DNA of 44,079 bases from a virus. The notes under the pieces are model-generated. The model saw nothing but the letters and a program-made list of their open reading frames with translations. It searched no databases and was not told where the DNA came from. This document shows, in pieces, positions 23,954-30,765 of this stretch. Positions within the stretch are counted from its first letter, which is position 1. Each line of letters starts with the position of its first letter. The translations under genes and the position numbers were made by a program. The stretch covers positions 1-44,079 of the IMG/VR virus record IMGVR_UViG_3300029892_000190; one strand, written 5' to 3'.

Positions 23954-25612
23954 TCAAATGTCGTCAAACAGGTTGATTTCTTCGCCGCTGGGGGCATCCA
24001 GCAGGCGGGTGGCAGTGCCTTCCAGCACCGCGCCGTCGGCAACGGCGTCGGCGTCGATGACCAGCCCGGCGCGGGCCTTCTGTTCGTCCATCTTTCGTTG
24101 CAGGCGCTTCATGGCGTCCTCGGCGCGGGCCTGGCGTTTCTCTTCCAGGCGATTGGTCGGGATGGCGTCCATTTCGCTGACCAGGTGGGCGTCACAAATC
24201 CAGCGGCCCTCCTGGGTGCGCATGACGCCGACGGTGTTGTCCATGAGGTCGTACTCCAGCACCAGCTTCTGGCCGTTAAAGGCATGCAGGTCGGGGTGCT
24301 TGTAGAAGCGCTTTCCGTGCTTGACCATGGCGCGGCTGACGGTGAGCACCACGGCCTGGCGCTTGAGTTCCGTCACGCTTCCGGCGGGCGGGATCGGCAC
24401 CAGCTTCGACCACAGTTCGGCGCGGGTTACCCGCTGGTCTTCCGGGTGGGGCCGATGGACGTAGCGGTTGATCCAGGCGTTGAACGCATCGGCGAACTCG
24501 GCCAGGGAGGGCAGTTGCAGCCGCCCGGCCTTCACTTCCGCCACGGTACGGTTCAGTGCTTCCGGGGCCATATCGTCACCGCAGTACAGTTCCGGGTGCC
24601 ACAGCTTGAGGAAGTCGTCGCGCATGCTTCGGAAGAAGCGCTCGATCCAGCCCTTGCCGTGCGGATTGCCGGGAATGGCGTGGATGATCTGCTGGATACC
24701 GGCGCGGGCGTAGAAGCCCGTCATGTCGTCGCTCATCAGCCGGTTCTTGTGCCCGGAGCCGTTGTCGACGTAGAGGAATGGCGGCACGTGGTTCCACTTG
24801 GCGAAGCACTCAGCCCACATGTTCTGCACGGCGTAGGTGCCTTCGTGTTCGTCTGCCCGCCAGTGCACCGGCATGCGGCTGCGCATGTCCATGGCCACGG
24901 TCAGTTCGGGCCGCCAGATGTCGCCGGTCACCGGATGGGCCAGATACACGTCGGCGCGGTAGCCGTCGGCCACATACACGTCGCCGGGCAGGGCGTTCTC
25001 GGTGGAGCGCTTGATGTAGGCTTTCTCGGTGAGCTTGTAGAGGTTCTTGCCGATCCGGGCCGGGCTGTTGCGTCCGAGCATGGCGGGTACTCCTGTCAGG
25101 TAGTTGCGCACCTGGTCGTAGCTGACGGCGAAGCCATCCACCTCGACCAGCTTGCGGTGCACCGCGCTCATGTCCGGCTTGCTGGGTGCGTTGAAATACT
25201 CCAGGGCCGGACCCCACCAGCCAGCGGCTTCCACCACCCGGCCCTTGTGGTCGGGCAGCAGGTAGGAAATGCCGCCCTCCCTGTGCTGGGCGCACCATTC
25301 GCAGATGGCCGAGCGGGAAGGGGCGGAACGGCCAGCCTTGGCCGCCCCGGCCAGGGCGACGGCGAAGTGGGCAGGCAAGCGACCTGCGGCGGCCCGCTCC
25401 AGCAGCAGCGCCACGGCGTTGTTTTGCGTGACCCCTTCGTCGGTCAGGCCACGGATGTAGGTCACCACGGTTTCCCGCCAGGTGGCGACCTGCCGGGCAC
25501 GATCCGTGGCTTCCCGCCAGGGGTCGCGTGCCCGCAGGGCCAGCACCTGAGCCGTCGGCATCACCGCCACCGCGCCACCGGACCCTTTGCCGGACTCGAT
25601 GCGCTTGACCAT
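23954..25612 (-). CDS. MuA-like DDE transposase
   Basis: A 552-residue DDE recombinase. Catalytic residues are visible in the expected contexts: D in VADGYRADV (about residue 216), D in YVDNGSG (283) and E in KGWIERFF (324), with the IIHAIPGNPHGKG loop before the Glu. N-terminal ~120 residues are helical DNA-binding; the C-terminal basic helix (EKRQARAEDAMKRLQRKMDEQ) would contact MuB. The ATG at 25612 with AAGGGAG is preferred; 25627 is an alternative adding five residues. It catalyses integration and replicative transposition. Confidence 0.95.
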   Translation of the reverse strand: MVKRIESGKGSGGAVAVMPTAQVLALRARDPWREATDRARQVATWRETVVTYIRGLTDEGVTQNNAVALLLERAAAGRLPAHFAVALAGAAKAGRSAPSRSAICEWCAQHREGGISYLLPDHKGRVVEAAGWWGPALEYFNAPSKPDMSAVHRKLVEVDGFAVSYDQVRNYLTGVPAMLGRNSPARIGKNLYKLTEKAYIKRSTENALPGDVYVADGYRADVYLAHPVTGDIWRPELTVAMDMRSRMPVHWRADEHEGTYAVQNMWAECFAKWNHVPPFLYVDNGSGHKNRLMSDDMTGFYARAGIQQIIHAIPGNPHGKGWIERFFRSMRDDFLKLWHPELYCGDDMAPEALNRTVAEVKAGRLQLPSLAEFADAFNAWINRYVHRPHPEDQRVTRAELWSKLVPIPPAGSVTELKRQAVVLTVSRAMVKHGKRFYKHPDLHAFNGQKLVLEYDLMDNTVGVMRTQEGRWICDAHLVSEMDAIPTNRLEEKRQARAEDAMKRLQRKMDEQKARAGLVIDADAVADGAVLEGTATRLLDAPSGEEINLFDDI

Positions 25613-25630
25613 TGCGCTCCCTTTCATGGC

Positions 25631-26668
25631 TTATTCCCCGGCAGCGGTCTTGTTGGTCGAACCTTTCGGACGACCCGGCCCCTTGGGCTTGGCGGCATCC
25701 CGCTTCTCCTGACGGGCGGCGGCGTCGGCGGCGTGGCGGTTTTCGATCATGGGATAGTCCAGCATCCAGCGCTGAGCCTCGGCGGGGGTGAGGATGTGCT
25801 GGCCCATGACGCGCTCGGGCATTTCGCCGTCCCGGACGCTATCTTTCATCCGCTCCACCATGTCCAGGGCGCGGGCGGCCACCACGTGGGCGGTCACCCA
25901 GATTTGTTCGATCTGGAGCTTCCATTCGGGCAGGCTTGGGTCTTCGGCGCGGACCTCTTCAAACAGCTTTTGCAGGCTGTTCAAGTTGAGTTCGGCTCCC
26001 AGCTGGAGGGCCATGCACTCTTCGCGGATTTCCTCGGTGCGCAGCAGGAACTCGGTGGTGCGCTTTTTCGTCTCGGTCAGGCGTTTGACCATCGACTGCG
26101 CCCGCTCGATTTCCGCCTCGTAGTTCTTCTCCCGGCGCTTCAATGTCTGAATCTCTTCCTTGAGTTCAGCGACCGTCATCAGGTCGGCCTTCTCGATCAG
26201 GTCATTTCCGGACTCGGCGGCCTGGTCGATAACTTCCTGCGGAAGAGATGCCAACAGCAAGGCCGGTTTTTTGCCGATTTGAAGCAGTTGACCGCGTTTG
26301 TCATCGGGCAGGCGGGCGTAGAACTTGGCGAGACTGATGCACTCATAGACGCGCTGCTTGGTGAGTCCAGACGAAGCTATCCACTCTTTGAAATCCTGAG
26401 TCCGCCCGGCGGACTCGGCATTTTTCAGCGCCTCTTGTGCGGCCCAAAAGGCTGCGCCAGCCCGGCAGGAGCGGAGCATGCTCTGATTCAACTCATCGAT
26501 TCCGACCTGCAAGAACTCATCAGCCGTCAGGGAGGAAAAGCCAAATTCGCGCAGGCAAACAGCAAGCTGCTGATGGCTGGGTTCGCCGGAAGATGCGACC
26601 AGGCCGGTAGCAACCTCTTGGTTAGCGGCACCTTCATCGTCGCCGTCGATTTCCAATTCAAATTTCAT
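25631..26668 (-). CDS. Early DNA-binding protein with DUF3102-like region and AT-hook-like tail
   Basis: A 345-residue protein. The N-terminal half has ALKNAESAGRTQDFKEWIASSGLTKQRVYECISLAKFY, resembling DUF3102/ParB-type helix-turn-helix proteins, followed by a long coiled coil (about 165-225, LKEEIQTLKRREKNYEAEIERAQ). The C-terminus PKGPGRPKGSTNK contains the GRPKG core of AT-hooks, which bind AT-rich minor grooves. It precedes the transposase in the same operon. The ATG at 26668 with GGAGAG is chosen over TTG 26680. Possible roles are nucleoid-like protection of phage DNA or help in transposition; both are inferred. Confidence 0.68.
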   Translation of the reverse strand: MKFELEIDGDDEGAANQEVATGLVASSGEPSHQQLAVCLREFGFSSLTADEFLQVGIDELNQSMLRSCRAGAAFWAAQEALKNAESAGRTQDFKEWIASSGLTKQRVYECISLAKFYARLPDDKRGQLLQIGKKPALLLASLPQEVIDQAAESGNDLIEKADLMTVAELKEEIQTLKRREKNYEAEIERAQSMVKRLTETKKRTTEFLLRTEEIREECMALQLGAELNLNSLQKLFEEVRAEDPSLPEWKLQIEQIWVTAHVVAARALDMVERMKDSVRDGEMPERVMGQHILTPAEAQRWMLDYPMIENRHAADAAARQEKRDAAKPKGPGRPKGSTNKTAAGE

Positions 26669-27119
26669 TTTTCTCTCCAATCTCGAAACAGAGTTCAGAC
26701 TCGGCAGCGAAGGCGCGAACCTTTTCCGCCATCCGTTTGTTCAGCTGGCTTCCGGCTTCAATCCGCGCCAACAGATCAATCAAAATCTTTTTGAGTTGAA
26801 TGGTCCCGTGAAGCTTTCCGCTGTCGCAGGCAACCATTTCCTCAATGAGCTTGAGCATCGCTAGGCAGGCGGACTGGTCATAGCTGAGGGGGTTTTCTGC
26901 TTTGCCGACTTCGTCGCCCATCCGAACCTTCGTCGGATGCCAGTGCTTACCGCCCGTCGGAAGCTGCGATGCCATTCCGGCCAGCACGGTGAGTTGTTGA
27001 GCCAGTCGAAGCAGATCAACCGGGCGAATTTCCATGCCGTTGAACGGTTCGGAGTCGAGAACTACCAGCGGCTGCCCGTGGCAGCAGCGGGTGAGCGTGG
27101 ATTGAATTGCGATAGTCAT
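26658..27119 (-). CDS. Early protein, unknown
   Basis: A 153-residue protein. Helices predominate (PVDLLRLAQQLTVLAGMA; YDQSACLAMLKLIEEMVAC; LKKILIDLLARIEAGSQLNKRMAEKVRAFAAE). No motif recognised. It is the second gene of the early operon after the Ner-like gene and overlaps the following gene by 11 bases. Confidence 0.6.
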   Translation of the reverse strand: MTIAIQSTLTRCCHGQPLVVLDSEPFNGMEIRPVDLLRLAQQLTVLAGMASQLPTGGKHWHPTKVRMGDEVGKAENPLSYDQSACLAMLKLIEEMVACDSGKLHGTIQLKKILIDLLARIEAGSQLNKRMAEKVRAFAAESELCFEIGEKNEI

Positions 27120-27140
27120 GGGATTTGTCCGCCGGTAGAA

Positions 27141-27320
27141 TCAGGCTGCTTTCTTCATACCGAGCGCAACGGCGATCTCATGCCCTTTGCCGTACAGGGC
27201 CTTGATCTGTCCGTTGAGCACCAGATACACGGTGTGGCGGTTGTAGCCATGATCCTTCGCCCACTGGGTGATGGTCTGGCCTTCTCGCTTGAACTTGGCT
27301 TTAACTTGGTCTGCGGTCAT
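27141..27320 (-). CDS. Ner/Cro-like small helix-turn-helix regulator
   Basis: A 59-residue protein starting MTADQVKAKFKREGQTITQW. The segment TITQWAKDHGYNRHTVYLVLNG is a helix-turn-helix, and the rest (KGHEIAVALGMKKAA) is like Ner/Cro-family phage regulators, which repress both repressor and early promoters after induction. It is the first gene of the early operon, divergent from the repressor; the intergenic operator is 76 bases long. Confidence 0.78.
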   Translation of the reverse strand: MTADQVKAKFKREGQTITQWAKDHGYNRHTVYLVLNGQIKALYGKGHEIAVALGMKKAA

Positions 27321-27338
27321 GGCGTGTTACCTCGCGTT

Positions 27339-27396
27339 GTCTGTGGAACATATTAAGTAGATTATATCTACTTTTGTAGATTTGCAAGGGGGTTTT
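27339..27396. promoter_or_regulatory. Divergent early/repressor promoter and operator
   Basis: Three alternating copies of GTAGAT (27357-27362 and 27376-27381 forward, 27366-27371 reversed as ATCTAC) make the perfect palindrome AGTAGAT-TAT-ATCTACT plus an extra half-site. The minus strand has TATAAT at 27366-27361 and TTGCAA 15 bases upstream, an early promoter buried in the operator. AT-rich composition contrasts with the surrounding DNA. Confidence 0.7.
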
Positions 27397-27822
27397 GTGT
27401 CGGACTTTGAAAAAGGCTTGTTGAGGCTGAAAGAGCAGCTTGGCGTGGCAACCGACAAAGAGGCTGCTGACTTCCTGGGGCTTTCAGACAAGGCATTGAA
27501 TGCCAGGAAAAGACGGGATAGCTTCCCGACCAAAGAAGTCTTCGCGTTGGCAGCGCAGCGCCCCGAGCTAGGGCTTGACCCTGACTGGATCGTGACTGGC
27601 GGCAGCCACAAGATGGAAACGGCGGGCAGCCGCGAGGCCAGCCTATTGCAGTGTTTTCGAAAATTGGCAGATAGGGATCAGCAGCGGCTGCTACAAACGG
27701 CGCTGCTGTGGTCGGGGGAGATGGTCCTGGCGTTACCGCCAAAGCCAGCCGATGATGATATTGACTTGCTTGGTGAAATACTTGGCCGGGACACAGGGAC
27801 TACGCGAGGGAGCAAGGAATGA
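27397..27822 (+). CDS. Phage repressor (CI-type helix-turn-helix)
   Basis: A 141-residue protein with the bacteriophage CI repressor-type DNA-binding domain at the N-terminus (LKEQLGVATDKEAADFLGLSDKALNARKRRDSFP, then ALAAQRPELGLDPDWIVTGG). The GTG start at 27397 has AAGGGGG five bases upstream. The C-terminal part has no protease-like Ser/Lys dyad that I can see, so induction may not be by self-cleavage. It diverges from the early operon and keeps the lysogenic state. Confidence 0.85.
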   Translation: MSDFEKGLLRLKEQLGVATDKEAADFLGLSDKALNARKRRDSFPTKEVFALAAQRPELGLDPDWIVTGGSHKMETAGSREASLLQCFRKLADRDQQRLLQTALLWSGEMVLALPPKPADDDIDLLGEILGRDTGTTRGSKE

Positions 27823-28235
27823 TTCGATTTCTGCTCATCGTCATACTTGCCCTTCCGGGCATGGCGGCTGCAAAGCCAACCTATCAGCAAGCCCGCGCAA
27901 TCTACGACGCCATGGGCAAGACGATTGACCAGAGCGGCATTTGGTATCAGAAGGACCGCCAAACGCGGATTGGATTGGCAAGAGACGCTGCTGCGCTGGT
28001 CAAGAAAGCCGAGGCTGTTTTTGGCTCGGATGTTCTGACATCACCGTACCGTTCGTGCCTGAGAGCCGCCATCGGGCATCAGTCATTCGTCACCTATCTG
28101 AACGACCTCGCTGACGCGGTGCAGGGCATCACCAACATTTCCGATTCCCACAAGCTTTTCGGACCCCTCCCAGATACTGCACGCTTTGGCGATGCACGGG
28201 CATGGTGCTACTCTGAGATTGAAACGCTCCGATAG
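27819..28235 (+). CDS. Secreted small protein co-transcribed with the repressor (lysogenic conversion candidate)
   Basis: A 138-residue protein with a signal peptide (MIRFLLIVILALPGMAAA, cleavage after AAA near residue 18). The mature part has helical character and two cysteines (YRSCLRA, RAWCYSE) that could form one disulfide. It overlaps the repressor gene by four bases (ATGA), so it is expressed in lysogens. Phages often place exclusion or host-fitness genes here; I do not recognise the family, so the role is open. Confidence 0.7.
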   Translation: MIRFLLIVILALPGMAAAKPTYQQARAIYDAMGKTIDQSGIWYQKDRQTRIGLARDAAALVKKAEAVFGSDVLTSPYRSCLRAAIGHQSFVTYLNDLADAVQGITNISDSHKLFGPLPDTARFGDARAWCYSEIETLR

Positions 28236-28280
28236 GGCTTGCGCCGCCGGATGGCTCGCTGACCATCCCGTAGCCTCCCC

Positions 28281-28298
28281 CCTGGAAACGTTTCACGC
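28281..28298 (+). promoter_or_regulatory. Putative late operator upstream of the lysis operon
   Basis: GGAAACGTTTCACGCC at 28284-28299, 73 bases upstream of the holin ATG. The 10-bp core palindrome GAAACGTTTC and the following ACGCC equal the site before the tape measure gene. A TAATCG eleven bases downstream may be a weak -10 element. Confidence 0.5.
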
Positions 28299-28320
28299 CT
28301 AATCGCGCCTCGCGCGCCCG

Positions 28321-28364
28321 CGTAATCTCCGGTTGTCATATCGCATGAACAACCGGAGATTACG
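28321..28364 (+). promoter_or_regulatory. 16-bp perfect inverted repeat enclosing the holin RBS
   Basis: CGTAATCTCCGGTTGT (28321-28336) and its exact complement (28349-28364) with a 12-base loop, ending two bases before the holin ATG. The GGAG of the ribosome binding site (28355-28358) lies in the 3' arm. In mRNA this very stable stem should block translation unless opened. Alternatively the DNA form could be a protein-binding site. Confidence 0.7.
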
Positions 28365-28366
28365 CC

Positions 28367-28720
28367 ATGAAACAACCCCGCCTTTTCGGGTGGCTGATTG
28401 CCACCGTCCTGCTGCTGGCCGTCATCGGCCTGCTCTATCCACACCAGCTTCCCGTCAGCCTCTACAAGCTCTCCCTGGTCACCATGGCCGGGGTGGCCGG
28501 GTACTGGCTTGACCGCTCCCTCTTCCCCTACGCCCGCCCCGATTCGTTCATCGTCAAGATCACGCCCGATGAGGAAGCCTGCGACATCGACCTGGACGGC
28601 GACTGCAAGCTGATCCCCTGGGAGGTAGTCGATGGCGATGGCTTCGTGTTCGCCATGGCCATGCTGCGCCGGGCCATCATCGTCGGCTGCGCCATGATGG
28701 CCATCGGCCTGGGGGCCTGA
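28367..28720 (+). CDS. Putative holin
   Basis: A 117-residue protein with hydrophobic segments at about residues 8-24 (WLIATVLLLAVIGLLY), 33-50 and 98-115 (AIIVGCAMMAIGLG), and an acidic DEEACDIDLDGDC loop between. This fits a putative holin of the type seen ahead of secreted lysozymes in Pseudomonas Mu-like phages. First gene of the plus late arm; the next gene begins one base after its stop. Confidence 0.65.
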   Translation: MKQPRLFGWLIATVLLLAVIGLLYPHQLPVSLYKLSLVTMAGVAGYWLDRSLFPYARPDSFIVKITPDEEACDIDLDGDCKLIPWEVVDGDGFVFAMAMLRRAIIVGCAMMAIGLGA

Positions 28721-28721
28721 C

Positions 28722-29351
28722 ATGCGCATCCATCGCTCCACTGCCCGCTGGGCACTGGTGGTCTGCGCCGCGCTGCTATCGCTGGTCATGCTGCCACTGC
28801 TGGCGAACGCCCAGGACGTTCCCCGTGCCGCTCTCAAGCACCGGGCCGACCTTACCCGCGCCGCCCATGCCGCCTGGGGCCTGGATGCCCCGGTCGCGGC
28901 CTTCGCTGCCCAAATCCACCAGGAAAGCGGATGGAACCCCGAGGCCGTTTCCCGCGTCGGTGCCGTCGGCATGGCGCAGTTCATGCCCGCCACGGCGCGG
29001 TGGTGGTGCGAGGCCAACGGGCTGGGCGCTGCCGAGTGCCAGCCGACCAATCCGACATGGGCCATGCGGGCGCTGGTGGGCTACGACCGCTGGCTGTTTG
29101 ACCGGGTGCGCGGCCCTTCCGAGTTCGACCGCCTATGGGCCGCCCTGCGGGCCTACAACGGCGGGCTGGGCCACTGGCAGCAGGAGGCCGCCACAGTACG
29201 CCCGGCGCTGGATCGGCAGGCGGTGGACAACGCCTGCGGCAAGGCCCGCCGCCACCCCAGCTTCTGCCCGGAAAACCTGGGCTATCCCCGCCGCATCCTG
29301 ACCCTGTTGCAGCCCCGCTATCTCGCCTGGGGCCGTGGGGTGTCGGCATGA
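28722..29351 (+). CDS. Secreted lytic transglycosylase (endolysin)
   Basis: A 209-residue protein with an N-terminal signal sequence or signal anchor (ALVVCAALLSLVMLPLLANA) followed by an SLT-type lytic transglycosylase domain: catalytic Glu in IHQESGWNP, then GAVGMAQFMPATA and LRAYNGGLG. It cleaves peptidoglycan for lysis. Four cysteines in the mature part may form disulfides. It overlaps the Rz gene by four bases. Confidence 0.88.
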   Translation: MRIHRSTARWALVVCAALLSLVMLPLLANAQDVPRAALKHRADLTRAAHAAWGLDAPVAAFAAQIHQESGWNPEAVSRVGAVGMAQFMPATARWWCEANGLGAAECQPTNPTWAMRALVGYDRWLFDRVRGPSEFDRLWAALRAYNGGLGHWQQEAATVRPALDRQAVDNACGKARRHPSFCPENLGYPRRILTLLQPRYLAWGRGVSA

Positions 29352-29896
29352 AGCTGCCCATCATTCCGCCGTGGGCCAAGCTGCTGGGCGCCGTGCTTCT
29401 GGTGGCCGCCGTAGTGGCCGCCATCTACGCCTACGGCCAACAGCAGTTCGGGCAGGGAGAAAAGGCCGAGCGGACGGCATGGCTGGGCCGCGAGAACACC
29501 GCCCTGACCAAGGCCAACACCCGTATCAAGGAACTGGAAGACCAGGCCCGCGCCAGGGAGCGTGAGCACGCCCATGACATGGCCGCCGCATCGGCCAAAT
29601 ACCAAGAGGATTTGAAGCATGAAAAAGCTGCAAAGGACCGCGCTGTTGCTGATCTGCGCTCTGGCGCTCTGCGCCTGCGCATCCCCGTTGCCTGCCCCGA
29701 TGGAGCCGGTGGAAGTGGAACCGCCGCGCCTGGCCCCGGCACCGTCGGACGTGATGGTGAAACGCGAGCCGAACTTTCTGTCCAGGCTTCTGAATTTCTT
29801 GTCGGACTCGCCAGCGAAGCCGACGAAGTAGTCCATCAACTGACTGCCTGCCAGGCGGTCGTTACCGCAGATCGCAAACAACAAGGGGAGCAGTAA
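29348..29896 (+). CDS. Rz-like inner-membrane spanin
   Basis: A 182-residue protein: N-terminal membrane anchor (LLGAVLLVAAVVAAIYAYG, residues ~12-30) and a coiled-coil ectodomain (about 40-100, KANTRIKELEDQARAREREH). This is the i-spanin layout, linking inner and outer membranes in the last lysis step. The Rz1 gene is entirely inside it in the +1 frame. Confidence 0.82.
   Translation: MKLPIIPPWAKLLGAVLLVAAVVAAIYAYGQQQFGQGEKAERTAWLGRENTALTKANTRIKELEDQARAREREHAHDMAAASAKYQEDLKHEKAAKDRAVADLRSGALRLRIPVACPDGAGGSGTAAPGPGTVGRDGETRAELSVQASEFLVGLASEADEVVHQLTACQAVVTADRKQQGEQ
29619..29831 (+). CDS. Rz1-like outer-membrane spanin lipoprotein, embedded in Rz
   Basis: A 70-residue lipoprotein: signal peptide MKKLQRTALLLICALALCAC with a lipobox (LALC) whose cysteine is near residue 18, and a proline-rich mature part (PLPAPMEPVEVEPPRLAPAP). 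Encoded wholly within the Rz gene in another frame, like lambda Rz1. Rz1 joins Rz to fuse the membranes. Confidence 0.85.
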   Translation: MKKLQRTALLLICALALCACASPLPAPMEPVEVEPPRLAPAPSDVMVKREPNFLSRLLNFLSDSPAKPTK

Positions 29897-30264
29897 TGGA
29901 ACAAACCGAAGGCGACCGCCGCGACAACTCTCAAATCATGCATAGCATCGGTCAGCTGACCGGCGCGGTGCAGGCCATGCACCAGGGCCTGACGGCCCGG
30001 ATCGAAGACATCAAGGCCGATATCCGCCGCATGGAATCCGCACAGTCCGAACGCATGGACCGTATCGAGGACAGCCTCGGCCAGCGCATCGACAACCTGG
30101 AAACCAGCGTCGGCAAGCGTATCGACAGCCTGGGCACCCGCGTCAGCAACCTGGAAGCCGAAGACAAGCGCCTGATCGAGAAGACGGCCAAGCTGTCAGC
30201 CCTCGGCGGCGGTGTCGGCGGTGCGCTGGCAGCTGCTGCGGTCGAACTCATCAAGCGGATGTGA
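29896..30264 (+). CDS. Coiled-coil protein with C-terminal membrane segment
   Basis: A 122-residue protein. Residues ~15-95 are a long regular coiled coil with repeated ERMDRIEDSLGQRIDNLETSVGKRIDSLGTRV units, and the end (LSALGGGVGGALAAAAVELI) is hydrophobic. It overlaps the Rz stop by one base and precedes the small terminase; Mu has small unknown genes here too. Possibly involved in lysis or packaging, not established. Confidence 0.65.
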   Translation: MEQTEGDRRDNSQIMHSIGQLTGAVQAMHQGLTARIEDIKADIRRMESAQSERMDRIEDSLGQRIDNLETSVGKRIDSLGTRVSNLEAEDKRLIEKTAKLSALGGGVGGALAAAAVELIKRM

Positions 30265-30267
30265 CTG

Positions 30268-30765
30268 ATGGCCCATTCTCAGGAAACCCGCGACAAGGTG
30301 CGGCAGCTGTACATCGAGGGCATGCCCTTGAACGGCGCTGCCGTCACTTGCGGGGTCAGCTATGACACGGCGCGGGACTGGAAGGCCAAGGCGCAGTCCA
30401 GGGGCGACGACTGGGATACGGCCCGTGCCGCCTACCGCATCAGCGAACAGGGCATGGATGACCTGAACAAGCAGCTGGTGGAAGATTTTGCCCGCCAGGT
30501 CATCACCACCACCCGCGAACTGGAGGAAGCCAAGATTCCCGCCGCCGACAAGGCGACGTTGCTGGCGCAGTTGGCCGATGCCTACGCCAAGTTCAGCAAA
30601 TCATTCTCACGGCTCAATCCGCAGTTCTCCGGCCTCTCTGTAGCGTTGGACACGCTCAAGACCATCGCCGACCACCTGCGCCTGCACGATCCCGCAGCTT
30701 TGAAGGCGCTACAACCGCACTTTGAAGAGGTCGGGGCCACCCTGGGGAAGCGCTATGGTGGGTAA
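30268..30765 (+). CDS. Small terminase subunit-like (Mu gp27, DUF1804)
   Basis: A 165-residue protein of the DUF1804 family: N-terminal helix-turn-helix (RDKVRQLYIEGMPLNGAAVTCGVSYDTARDWKAKA) and a helical oligomerisation part. It recognises phage DNA and regulates the large terminase. It overlaps the large subunit gene by 11 bases. Confidence 0.85.
   Translation: MAHSQETRDKVRQLYIEGMPLNGAAVTCGVSYDTARDWKAKAQSRGDDWDTARAAYRISEQGMDDLNKQLVEDFARQVITTTRELEEAKIPAADKATLLAQLADAYAKFSKSFSRLNPQFSGLSVALDTLKTIADHLRLHDPAALKALQPHFEEVGATLGKRYGG

Noticed and set aside
24098-26794. Open frame of nearly 900 codons on the plus strand, antisense to MuA and the upstream early gene
   Set aside because: It mirrors GC3-rich coding on the other strand, has no recognisable domains and would cover several certain genes.
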